Assembly: GCA_948146395.1 (NCBI GenBank)
Contig: OX411552.1
Location: 8,752,186-8,816,185, forward strand
From: Fragum whitleyi
Taxonomy: Eukaryota; Mollusca; Bivalvia; Cardiida; Cardiidae
Direction: 5' to 3'
DNA: 64,000 nt
Shown: positions 48,601 to 56,418 of the stretch, one piece after another
Layout: each line of letters begins with the position of its first letter
How positions within the stretch are numbered: position 1 is the stretch's first letter
Made by a program: the position numbers and the translations under genes
The notes under the pieces: model-generated
Database searches by the model: none
What the model saw: only the letters and a program-made list of their open reading frames with translations
Told to the model about the DNA's origin: nothing

Positions 48601-50927
48601 CCACATTTCGAGTGTCTGGGCCGGTACTAATAGACAAAATTTTCGACATTTTGCACCCAACTCTTTTCCTAAAAACATTTTCTTCTTTTATCCCAATGCT
48701 TTTTACATTTTCTTTTTCATTTTTGGAGATGAGCTCAGTAGATGACAAAACTTTTCCCGGTTCAGTTTAAACCATTGACTAGTACAAAAGCAAGTGTTTG
48801 AAACAGTTATATCTTCTTTTTGACAGAAGTTAAAAAGAAGTCAAAAAATGTTATTATATTTATTTAGACTTTAAAAAATCTCAACATATACCGATAGTCT
48901 ATGTCATGATTCTCTTTGCAGATGTTGTCAATTGAGAGAAAAAGTTCAGAATTGATATTCATTACAAAAGATTGTATGTTTGAACTGCATTGGTTATCTC
49001 TTTTTCTTATTTTCTTTTTTTATTGAAATAATTAAACTTTCCGAAACACCTGTCTCTTAATTTGTGTTCATTTTTTTTTTTCTTTTCTTTTTTCTTTTTT
49101 GACTTCAACACATGTCTGATCAGTAGGCTTATCCGGAGCTTTCCATTTTTGAAATACGTTATCCGACGGAATTAAGCACATGCACGGCGTTTCAGAGATT
49201 CACCGCTAGTGATAATTCATGCCGTATTTTTCCGGAACATTTCTTTAATTTTTTAATAATTGTTTTTACTCTAACTACCGATTTTACAAAAGGTAAAAAA
49301 GATTCGGGTCAGTTCGAAGGACACGGACTAATCATTTACTTGTTACGAATAAATCGGGGCGATTATGTTGCCTTACTATTGCCTTCTTTTAATTGGGGCC
49401 CTGCTCGAATTCAATTACCGGTATATAATTAGTGAATCAACTGCTTCAATCAATATATTAATGGTTCACATGTTTCGCGAAAACACATTGCCGGGCAGAG
49501 TCTAGATTCCATTCATTGATAATCAAGCTCCGCCTACAAGGTCTACGAATAACCGATTACGATTGGCTGTTGGCGTCAATTAACGCCACGCCTACCGCAC
49601 CCGTCTATCGGACTTCAGATATGGCTATTATCGATTTTTCACGCGACAGTTAACTTACGTAAACAATCAAATACATGTTATACACACCCGATAGGTTATT
49701 AGTCGGGACGCGTGCCTTAGAAAAACTTGTCGTCCGGTGGAATCCTTTGATAGGATTTTTTGTCGTCCGCTAAGAAAAGTTGTTGTCTCAGACGACACTA
49801 CTGTCGTTTCCGAGAGCCCTGTGTAATGAGGTCAGATACTAGACCCGCCTACCGTGTTTGAAGCGTATAGGTAAATGTGAATGAATCCAGCTGTCAATAA
49901 AAAATCGATAATCAGACCCCGTGAATGACGCGTGCCGCATGTAGGCTACTAGACGGATTAGCGAGTTTATTCCCTTAGGGCAGTCTGGTTATGTATATTG
50001 TTATTGATATTTGCTTATCGTGTATTGAGTTGGGGCCATTTGATAATTTTTGGGGCCACTTGATTTTTGTTGGCGCCAGGCATTTTCGCCAAATGAAAAA
50101 TTCTTGGGCCACTTTTAAATTTTTGTCGCATTTGGCGACAATGGCGACCGACAGCGCCAACGTTGAATGTATGACAGATTCATTACAATTAAATCAGTCA
50201 GAGTTTGTTTTAACCAACAGGAAAACACCCCAAAGCTTAAAGTTTAACTCATGACATCCGTCTTTTTTCCCATGTCAAAAGGTTGATATTATCTTGAAGT
50301 AACAAACTTACAATCACCATTTCAGAATAAGTTTTTTTTATCAGATGAATAAGATATGCTTTAAAACCTAAATAATAAATATAGACCTATTAAGCGCCAC
50401 AGATGGTAGGTTTAAAAGTTGAATCACACATTCACAATCAAATCACAAATACTTGAATCTATTCTTAATTATAATGATTTTCTCAATAAATAACAGGAAC
50501 AGAATCTGGTTATGTAATGTCCGAAATAGTGAATATCCGAAATTTACTCAAAGAAAATATATTGTAGTAAGACAACGATTTTTGTATGAAAGTCTTTACC
50601 TGAATTCTTTGAAAAGCTATCACTTAATAGAGGAACAATTGATTTCACTTATTTACGATTATAAGACTTCTTTTATAACTAACTAAGCTTGTTTCGTAAC
50701 ATATTTAGCCGTTTGCCAAAATTTCAAGGACTTGAATCGACCTTTACTTTCGGTTGGAAATTTATATATGAAAAATATCATTGATCAATTTAAAACCAAG
50801 AAAGATGGTAAATAAAGAAATGTTTTTTTTATTTTCGTATCGCACAAGTACTTACACACTGGCTGCTTGCGTTGCTAGTTGCTTTTAACAACGCTCCCTG
50901 TGAGGCACGACCTACGATGGCGGCCAT
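33514..50927 (-). CDS. CYC1: Cytochrome c1, heme protein of respiratory complex III (eight coding exons)
   Basis: Cytochrome c1 receives electrons from the Rieske iron-sulfur protein in the bc1 complex and passes them to cytochrome c at the mitochondrial inner membrane. The exons (50927-50856, 45094-45038, 44244-44093, 40555-40429, 38640-38470, 37568-37421, 34875-34775, 33627-33514) join without frame error to 313 residues; mammalian forms have about 325. Residues 1 to about 70 are a presequence. The mature part opens [12 protein letters not shown]. The heme site CSACH has Cys106, Cys109 and His110; the axial ligand is Met229 (AISM). [27 protein letters not shown] and PEHD are family signatures. 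A C-terminal helix (about 277-293) anchors it, leaving a short positively charged matrix tail. All introns are GT-AG. MITEs and other repeats fill the introns. Start chosen at the first ATG after the promoter-like region. Confidence 0.97.
33752..33950 (+). mobile_element. Diverged AACAAGA element with GGGGGCATAA end
   Basis: It starts AACAAGAGATGTTTGTAAAA with GATCCCCCGG and ends ATTCTTCGAAAGGGGGCATAATAA. The middle is shorter than in other copies but keeps GAGATCTATC and a GGGACAAATTGACC block. It lies in CYC1 intron 7, beyond exon 8's acceptor. Confidence 0.65.
34775..34875 (-). CDS. CYC1: CYC1 exon 7
   Basis: It encodes residues 243-276, including [16 protein letters not shown] and EPEHDVRKK, which match the conserved stretch preceding the anchor. 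Acceptor ATATTTCAG; donor GTACGA. Confidence 0.96.
35013..35887. mobile_element. TA-flanked MITE with CAGTCAATATTG-type ends (875 bases)
   Basis: TA-CAGTCAATCTTGTCT at the left is inverted against CAATATTGACTG-TA at the right. Near each end are GGTCGCTTAATCAAATGGTC-type blocks. The interior, between about 35105 and 35700, shows no transposase frame. The terminal CAGT and TA target suggest Tc1/mariner. It lies in CYC1 intron 6. Confidence 0.75.
35902..36151. mobile_element. piggyBac-type MITE (TTAA flanks)
   Basis: TTAACCCTTGTCATGCTGAA at the left is perfectly inverted at the right (TTCAGCATGACAAGGGTTAA). The TTAA duplication and CCC/GGG termini fit piggyBac. Inside are CAGCTTGCACAGGTGTGCAG and GATCTTTGTCTATACC. 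It starts only 15 bases after the preceding MITE. A decayed copy is at 41247-41494, a fragment at 54503-54670. Confidence 0.85.
36152..37420. other. CYC1 intron 6 sequence with decayed repeats
   Basis: No gene is seen. TTACACTGAAACTAACC, CCTTGTCTTTTA and GACGTCATCTAATGCACGTT near 37035-37180 resemble the sequence just right of the 6.6 kb repeat (7015-7180). GATCAGCTTG/CAAGCTGATC blocks near 37285 and 37370 form a small inverted pair. Confidence 0.5.
37421..37568 (-). CDS. CYC1: CYC1 exon 6 (axial Met)
   Basis: It encodes residues 194-242 plus the first base of Gly243: [23 protein letters not shown] with the axial Met229, then [10 protein letters not shown]. Acceptor GTTACAG; donor GTAAGA. 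Confidence 0.97.
38470..38640 (-). CDS. CYC1: CYC1 exon 5
   Basis: It encodes residues 137-193 with [19 protein letters not shown] and [18 protein letters not shown], the most conserved block of the family. The acceptor is CCATATTTCAG; a MITE end lies 17 bases further upstream. Donor GTAGAG. Confidence 0.97.
38658..38988. mobile_element. MITE next to the CYC1 exon 5 acceptor
   Basis: CAGTAAAATTTGTTTTAAAC at the left (after TATA) and the inverted AGCAAGATTGACAGTTTA at the right, with GTGGTCGCTTAATAAAATGG near the right end, match the 35013-35887 family. Its edge is 17 bases from the exon boundary. Confidence 0.7.
39150..39390 (-). mobile_element. Diverged tRNA-derived SINE, second copy
   Basis: GGAGCACTTAACAATGGATT, CCTGGTATTTCTCACACCAG and ACTACCATTACATCCTTTCC match the body of the 5.9 kb SINE. 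The tRNA-like head at the right (B-box-like GGTTCAATCC on the minus strand) is recognisable but eroded. No target duplication was seen. Confidence 0.75.
40429..40555 (-). CDS. CYC1: CYC1 exon 4 (heme-binding CSACH)
   Basis: It encodes residues 94-136: [16 protein letters not shown] with the covalent heme Cys106/Cys109 and His110, [20 protein letters not shown]. Acceptor ATATTTTTAG; donor GTAAGTAC. A damaged copy of this exon lies 290 bases away (40848-40943). Confidence 0.97.
40627..40835. mobile_element. Palindromic element with repeated hammerhead-like cores
   Basis: AATAATAATATCATATTTAT at the left and ATAATATTATTATT at the right form outer arms. Inside, a 40-41 base unit with CTAGCTTTTGGCAGCACAGC and CCTTCATCAGGTGAATCGA occurs about three times, then once in reverse orientation around a GCATATG centre. 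Read on the minus strand, three CTGATGA (40676-40670, 40717-40711, 40757-40751) and, on the plus strand, one (40777-40783) precede GC-rich stem-loops; the plus copy is followed by GAAAGCTAG. It resembles the 22.1 kb structure and may derive from a Penelope-like element or retrozyme. Confidence 0.55.
40848..40943 (-). pseudogene. CYC1: Decayed duplicate of CYC1 exon 4
   Basis: Aligned to exon 4 it keeps the acceptor region, ATGAGGAG, TATTACGT, CAAAAATGTG and TTTATGTGTTACCGACA. A four-base insertion (extra TACG) shifts the frame. Both heme Cys codons have become Tyr (TGC to TAC; TGC to TAT), while the following His is kept. The donor end is lost. It cannot provide a working heme site and is best read as a relic of a local duplication. 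Confidence 0.85.
41247..41494. mobile_element. piggyBac-type MITE, decayed right end
   Basis: TTAACCCATATCATGCTTAA at the left, and TTCAGCATGACAAGGGTAAA at the right where TTAA has mutated. The body matches 35902-36151 (AGACAAAGATCAGCCTGCAC, TGTGCAGTCTGATCTTAG). Confidence 0.75.
41992..42104 (-). CDS. Candidate optional exon Y inside CYC1 intron 3
   Basis: A strong acceptor (AATATTTTTTATTCAG) opens a 113-base frame encoding [16 protein letters not shown], then [20 protein letters not shown], up to a possible donor GTAAAG. If the donor is not used, the frame stops at the TAA overlapping it. Phase 0 in and 2 out, so with exon X it can be spliced between CYC1 exons 3 and 4 without a frame shift. 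A second frame is also open over part of it. Role unknown; canonical cytochrome c1 has no counterpart. Confidence 0.35.
42323..42368 (-). CDS. Candidate optional exon X inside CYC1 intron 3
   Basis: The 46-base exon lies between acceptor TTTCCAATTCAG and donor GTAAGC. It takes up the phase-2 end of CYC1 exon 3 and leaves in phase 0 into exon Y. It encodes [15 protein letters not shown] and holds an ATG in a good context (CACCATGG), so it could also be a first coding exon of a nested or alternative transcript. Evidence is splice signals and phase only. Confidence 0.35.
42966..42975. promoter_or_regulatory. NRF-1-like palindrome in CYC1 intron 3
   Basis: GCGCATGCGT fits the NRF-1 consensus (YGCGCATGCGC type), a regulator of nuclear-encoded respiratory genes. 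The surrounding 42900-43100 is richer in CG dinucleotides than the intron around it. It could mark an alternative promoter upstream of exons X and Y; there is no direct evidence of use. Confidence 0.35.
43811..44008 (+). mobile_element. AACAAGAG element with GGAC tandem tract
   Basis: It starts AACAAGAGCTGTCACTGTAA and ACAATGCCCCCGAC and ends TATGCCTCCCTATCAGGGGCATAAAAA. The middle, 43906-43970, is a tandem of GGAC and GGACAGAC units; Thr-Asp-Gly-Arg frames there are artefacts. Confidence 0.8.
44093..44244 (-). CDS. CYC1: CYC1 exon 3 (start of mature protein)
   Basis: It encodes residues 44-93 and two bases of Ser94. [17 protein letters not shown] is the hydrophobic second part of the bipartite presequence; [12 protein letters not shown] begins the mature protein, followed by SIFSSFDHD. 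Acceptor TTATTTCAG; donor GTAAGA. Confidence 0.96.
45038..45094 (-). CDS. CYC1: CYC1 exon 2 (presequence)
   Basis: It encodes residues 25-43, [19 protein letters not shown]: Lys- and Ser-rich without acidic residues, as expected of a mitochondrial targeting sequence. Acceptor CATTTACAG; donor GTAAGG; phase 0 at both ends. Confidence 0.85.
45125..45361 (+). mobile_element. AACAAGATGTG-family element in CYC1 intron 1
   Basis: TCTGTTTGTGAAACACAAAT, TTGACCTTGACAGATGACCT, ATATTGGCAATGTTAAG, GGACAGACGGACAGACAGAC and a final ATGCCCCCGATC..GGGGGCATAA hairpin are all present in family order. Confidence 0.8.
45362..50855. other. CYC1 intron 1, no gene seen
   Basis: This 5.5 kb contains no supportable coding region. 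Two diverged, same-orientation blocks at about 48520-48640 and 50025-50150 share TTTCGCCAAATGAAAAA, TTGGGGCCA and TTGGGCCA. Between them, 49150-49900 is richer in CG dinucleotides and includes an AATTAACGCCACGCC stretch, but no frame or family was recognised. Confidence 0.5.
50856..50927 (-). CDS. CYC1: CYC1 exon 1 (start codon and presequence)
   Basis: ATG at 50927-50925 in the context AAGATGG begins [20 protein letters not shown], an Arg/Lys- and Ser/Ala-rich mitochondrial presequence without acidic residues. Donor GTAAGTAC after the Cys codon. Choice of this exon rests on position, composition, phase and strong donor. Confidence 0.85.
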
Positions 50928-50937
50928 CTTGATGTTG

Positions 50938-50945
50938 TGACGTCA
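50938..50945. promoter_or_regulatory. CYC1: Perfect CRE (TGACGTCA) upstream of the CYC1 start
   Basis: The palindrome TGACGTCA lies 11 bases upstream of the start codon, in GTTGTGACGTCACATTCGG. CREB/ATF sites are common in promoters of nuclear-encoded respiratory genes. Its closeness to the ATG implies either a very short 5' leader or a site downstream of the transcription start. No TATA box was seen. Confidence 0.45.
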
Positions 50946-51116
50946 CATTCGGAAAGTTCCGTAATCGATATATTCCAATCGGATCAAATCGGAACATCAC
51001 TCGGGCATATTCGTAAAGGCTCGCTGATCTACTCTTGCATAGGCACGAAAGTTCAAAACCAACTTACAATTGACACACATTCCGTGGTTTACTTGACCCG
51101 AATTTGAACTCTGAGG

Positions 51117-53286
51117 ACATAGACATAGACATAGACATAGACATATTTTAATTCAGTATTTAAGGCCATCGGCCCATGATACATACAATATTTAACAATT
51201 TTGTTAATAACAAGAGTGACCAAATCATTACAAATGAGAATATCAAGATTATTATCATTGCGGTTATTATTATTAATATATAGTCATGAGAAATACCATT
51301 ACATTCATAGAAACAGTTCAGAAACAAATACCATTTCATGTATTGTGATTACCTATGATTATGTATAATAGTATGCAAACTTTAATATACATAATATACA
51401 TTACAAATGAGAATATCAAGATTATTATCATTGCGGTTATTATTATTAATATATAGTCATGAGAAATAACATTACATTCATAGAAACAGTTCAGAAACAA
51501 ATACCATTTTATGTATTGTGATTACCTATGATTATGTATAATAGTATGCTTACTATACGAGTTCATTAAGTACATCTCTTCGTAGCGTAAATGCTTCTAC
51601 CAGAAATTTTGACACTTTATAAATACAGTCTTCTGATTTCATATTAAGAATACTATAGAACATTAACAAAGTTCTGTTATTAAGCCAATATGTTTTGAAG
51701 TATTTCTTCCTTAAATTTTCATATAAAGAACACTCGAAAAAGAAATGATACTCATCTTCAACTATTGAAATATTATGAATTTTACAAACTGGGCAAAACC
51801 TAAGTTCTGGATCAATAGATAAATATCGACCCTTTTCAATCATCAGATCGTGTGAAGAACATCGAAAGTTTGCTAAAGATTTCTGCAATATATACGACAA
51901 GTTAATACTGAGGTAAAATTCTGGGTTTAGGGTGGATTTAAAATGTTGGTAATGCTTTGATTTATGAGAATCACTTAATTCTGATTGCCATTGTTGCTTA
52001 AAACACAGTTTAATCCTATCAGTAAAGATTTTCAAGAATTCTGCATCATTACCTACGTCTTGAACTATCCAAGCGTAACCAAAACCGTAAGTGTAAAGAA
52101 GATTTTTTATATGCGTTGTCCAGTTTACCCTACCAGATTCCTCCTGTTGCAGTAACATGTAATAGCATTGCTTTGGATACCTATTGCTATTCATTTGGAG
52201 AATACTTAACCAATATTTAATGCAGTTTGGGATGTAGAAAGTACAAAGTGGCAAACGTCCACATTCTCCTAACGCAAAAAAGTCGCAGGTATTTTGAGAG
52301 AGATAACACAATCTTTTACAAAATTGAATTTGTACCTTTTCAATTTTTTCAGCATACTGATACCCCCAAATTTGAGACCCATAGCATAATATAGGCTTTA
52401 CATTAGCTTCGAAAATTTTAAACATATCATTAACTTGTAGGGGTCCGAAATGGTTACGTAAGCGTAAAATATAATTCATTGCTTTCCTGGCTTGTAAAGA
52501 GAGCATTTGGTGGGTTTTAGACCAAGACAATCGACTTGAAAAATAGACACCTTAATATTTATAGAAAGGAACTGTTTCAACAAGATAACCGTCATAATAC
52601 CATTTTTCTGTTTGTTTAAGTACACCACCGTTTCTAAAAAACATAATTTTGGTCTTATCGAGGTTAATTTCTAGTCCAACTCCTTTACTAAATTGTTCAA
52701 TTTGGTTTATTTGGCGTTGTAGCTGCACCACTGTATCAGAAAAACTAGCTACATCATCAGCAAACATTAAAATATTGACGTCACTTATTTCATCTGAGAC
52801 AAAGATTCCACGTTCACTAGGGCTATTGACATAGTTCGCAAGATCATTAATAAATATAGAGAAGAGTTTTGGACTTGACACACAGCCTTGTCTGGTACCA
52901 ATTGAACATTTGAAGTAAGGTGTCAATTTACCGTCAATTTTAACGCTAGAACTTAATTTACTGTACATGGATTTGAATAATTGCATAAAATTCCCACTCA
53001 TCCCGTTTCGATCAAATGCTTCGCAAAGTTTGTCATGTCTAATACTATCAAATGCCCTTTTAAAATCAACGAATATGCAATAGAATCTACCACGACGTTT
53101 AGATAAATATTTTTGGATTAAGGACATTAGAACGAATATATCATCAACAGTAGAATAGTTTTTCCTGAAACCTGCTTGTGATTCATGAATCACATTATTA
53201 TCATCGCACCAATTCGTTAATCGAATATTTAATATCTGTATAAAAATTTTACAGATTGAGTCTATGAGTGAAATACCGCAAAATGC
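51117..53286 (-). mobile_element. 5'-truncated non-LTR retrotransposon (LINE)
   Basis: The 3' end is a hexamer array of about five TATGTC units (51143-51117), as in LINEs that end in a microsatellite rather than poly(A). The 3' untranslated part carries a recent direct duplication: 151 bases at 51226-51376 and 51399-51549. The coding part starts inside the reverse transcriptase domain, so the endonuclease and first frame are missing. It stands head-on to nothing; its 3' end is about 190 bases from the CYC1 start codon, same strand. Confidence 0.92.
51553..53286 (-). pseudogene. Reverse transcriptase frame with one internal stop
   Basis: The frame runs from the truncation to 51553 with a single TAA at 52554-52552; both sides are in the same frame. 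Visible motifs include IHESQAGFRKNYSTVDDIF, FVDFKRAFDSIRH (catalytic Asp), GTRQGCVSSPKLFSIFINDL and MFADDVASF (catalytic Asp pair). The C-terminal part has a CPVC..H..C zinc-knuckle-like region with ECSLYENLRKKYF. The motifs place it among jockey/CR1/I-like LINE groups; the clade is not settled. Loss of the N-terminus and the stop make it inactive. Only the reading as found is described. Confidence 0.93.
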
Positions 53287-53500
53287 TTAAATAACAATTA
53301 TCAATATATTTTATCAATTAACAAAATGTATATTACATTGAATACCGTTTGTTATTCATTCTTTTGAAATCACGCGCAAAACCGGGTAGGAATAATCATA
53401 TTTCAATTCATCTAAATAGCAGGGGTCAGATGCAGCCAGGGTATTGCTTAAAAGGAACATCGCTAAATAAACTTTCCATTCACGGTTAAGTATATAATGA
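53287..53500. other. Short non-coding stretch between LINE remnants
   Basis: AT-rich sequence with no frame or repeat recognised, apart from a TAACAATTATCAATATATTT-like low-complexity start. Confidence 0.5.
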
Positions 53501-53595
53501 CAATGACAATAGTTTTATTCCAATCAAGGGCCCAAGAAGGACAGAAAATTCGGCAAAGGAGATAATTTCCATACAGTGATTAAATATGTGATTTA
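53500..53595 (-). mobile_element. LINE 3' tail fragment
   Basis: On the minus strand, CTTGGGCCCTTGATTGGAAT, then AAAACTATTGTCATTGTCATT: a conserved LINE-type end with an ATTGTC hexamer tail. It is the remnant of a second, mostly deleted LINE near the 5' edge of the first. Confidence 0.6.
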
Positions 53596-53842
53596 CAAAG
53601 AAAGACATGAAAGATTAAAACTTTGAAAATGAAAAAAAAAAAAAAAAAAAAATGGTTCCAAGTCTTGTGCTGGCTATTTAAATTCAAGAGTCGTCGACTC
53701 CCCGACATCAAGCTCTAGGGGTCAAGAACCCTCCAGAAGGGGTCAAAATAGTAAAGGAGTGGTTAATAATTAATGAGTTTTGAACTTCTACTGATAGGGT
53801 GCATTGTGTCCACGACATCCATACAGGAGACCAATATCAAAT

Positions 53843-54084
53843 GAGCCTGTGCGTGACATTTCCAACAATTTCTGCTGTGCGTGAAGGGTTGACACCGAGC
53901 AGCATGGACAACCACGCAACGCATAGAAATAATTCCCTTCTTGTACAGAGGCCATTTGAGTCAATATCAATAAACAGAGCTCAAAGTAACTTCGGACTCT
54001 GATCAAACTGTGCAACTGCACAGGCTGATCTGAGACCTCACTTGGTGCACCTTAAAAATTGTTTGAAATGACACGCACAGGCTC
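53843..54084. mobile_element. MITE with GAGCCTGTGCGTGACATTTC ends, copy 2
   Basis: The left end is identical to that at 7789. The right end reads GAAATGACACGCACAGGCTC. The interior includes AACTGTGCAACTGCACAGGC and GACCTCACTTGGTGCACC. No transposase frame. Confidence 0.8.
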
Positions 54085-54502
54085 AATTAAGAATCTCGTA
54101 TAAGGACGCAGAGCAAACAATCAACTTCTTATACACTCCGTAAATTTTCGACAAATGCAAAAACCCTGATTCAGCCAACATAGCCTAACTAGGCGGCCTG
54201 TGGCCTCAGTAATCACGACAGGCTAGCCTGACCGAAAAACCTATTCAGCTACTTTGCCAGAAAAACCTTAATCTAGGCTTGAAGGAACTGTTTGAAAAAA
54301 TAGCAACCAAAAATGTCTTTGAACGACCTAGATCTAAGGACCGTATTGAAATAATGACCAGGCTGACAGAGCCCTTCCGACCGCCCGAGCGTAACGAAGT
54401 CATGGGCCCACATCCCATGCCGAGTAACGGATCCAGGATTTCTATAAAGGGGGTTCGAAAACAGATAAAGGGCCCGGTTCGTTTCCATAGCCTTACACAA
54501 TT

Positions 54503-54670
54503 TTAACCCTTATCATGCTAAATCAAAAAATAGTTTTAAACAAATTTCCAATAAGACTGCTCCATGATTTTTATCACAAAAATTAAATAGATCGTAGACA
54601 GTGTATGTTAAGATCAGACTGTGCATCTGTGCAGACTGATGTTAGTCTATATTATCTTCTAAAGTTTTGT
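54503..54670 (+). mobile_element. piggyBac-type MITE, left part only
   Basis: TTAACCCTTATCATGCTAAA with later GATCAGACTGTGCATCTGTG and AGACTGATGTTAGTCTATA match the elements at 35902 and 41247. No right terminus was found. Confidence 0.6.
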
Positions 54671-55169
54671 TTTCAACAGAAATATTGCGTGTACTCAACT
54701 TGTTATGAAGAGAGACGAACACAAACAGATGGGCCCAGAGAAGCCGTAGGCTTTCGTTTGGCCTACATACAGTGAATCAGTGAACAGCAGAAGGGTAAAT
54801 TGAAATGATACATGGTAATCAATTAATTGAGCTTCATAAGGGGTTCAGGCGTTTGACACCCGAACCTCCTCTGATACCTCTATTTCAGGCACATCGAGTA
54901 GTTTCGAGAATCGGGTCGCCGAACAGGAGGGCGTGTCCCCTCTAAAACGTTGACTATTTAATTTGGAGGGTTTAAAAAGCCATCTCCATGACTTCTAAAC
55001 ATAATTTTCCCTGTCGTATGCATTTTCAGAATTTATAAATTGAATTCTAAAAGCCTTTATCCTTTTCCCGTTACATATTGGCCGACAAGATCTGTCCATT
55101 TTCTCGACATTGATATTTTAGTAGCCTTCCAGGATTTTAGAATCGATGACAAATAACAATAATGATTTG

Positions 55170-55204
<35 letters not shown>

Positions 55205-56418
55205 CAGTGAAATTAAATATAAGGCCGGTTATAAGGTTTGTTTTGGATGTTTGGTCGGTTTCCTCTCATGTAGCCTTCTCGTTTTCTGTTTTATTGAGAA
55301 TCATTTGGTGAAAATTGGAATCCATACATTAATCCAGAATTGCTTAATTCTCCTTTGTCAATAGTTTCAAATTTGTCCAGAGAAACTAAAGAAAGAAAGT
55401 AAGACATAGCTTACTCCATATTTGCAAGGGGTTGCATGCCGAGCTGGTACGATTACTCGCGTACCTGGGTATCGGGAAGGGTGACAATCCTACCCAAAGT
55501 CCAGTATCATTATCCGTTTCCGACTATCAAATTCTGGAAAGAATTGAAGAGTCTTCAATTGTTTTCTGAGATTGATTTCCGGATTTAAGGTGGCATATTT
55601 CTGATACTAGAAAGCAGTATCATGATAATTCAAACATTATCACAGTACTAAAAAGTTTCCAGGAAACTTTATCTTGTAGGCCTATGTCCTAATTTTCTCA
55701 ATAATTCTATCGTGATATTTGTACCTTGTATCTTGATTTTTTCTACTACTATGCCCACTACTGACATCAAGATAAAACTATTGTGAACTAAAAACTGACA
55801 ATTGCTGTGACTATATCTAGATAATAGCTTTCGGATTTATTTCATTTCTATCATTGGGCTTAGATTGTTTCCAGTATTTGCACACAGAAAAAACAAAGTC
55901 ATCCGAATGGGGTTTCTAATTAAAGAAGGCGGAATTTCTGTCACAATTTTTTTTTCTGGTGTCAGTAGTGGGCATTTATAGCCAAAAAATCCAGTCAATG
56001 GTTTTCAAGAAATAGCGCGGAAACGAAACTTAGACGGACGGGCGGAAGGACGGACGACGCAAAAAATATCCCTCCGAAGATTTCATCGGCGGGGGGGGGG
56101 GGGGGGGGGAATCTCCAGGAGAATTAATTTCAATGGAATGGTCCACTTTATCACATTCATCCAAAAAATGCTATTTCTTCTGAAAACTTGGCCTTAACAG
56201 GCGTGGCTTATCTTCCTATTTAAAAGAAGATTTGTTTTCAAGATCTAATTGATTGATAGTAAAGGAACTCAATGAATCAATCGTCTCCAGCGGCGGATAA
56301 AGATTTTCAGGTAGAGGGGGGTTCGAACATATAAAATGATGGTTCGATTTTCCAGGATTACACAATTTTATCACTTATTCTGCTGAATTTAATTTCAGTT
56401 CTAATAAATCTTCGCCCT
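54671..56418. other. Non-coding stretch with homopolymer tracts
   Basis: It contains a run of about 30 A (55170-55199) and a G run of about 20 (56091-56110). GGGGGTTCGAA-type blocks near 54450 and 56325 resemble each other and may be transposon edges. No gene was seen. Confidence 0.5.

Noticed and set aside
54273..54506. Overlapping 75-codon frames on both strands
   Set aside because: Complementary open frames in repeat-like sequence; no start context, splice sites or recognisable domain.
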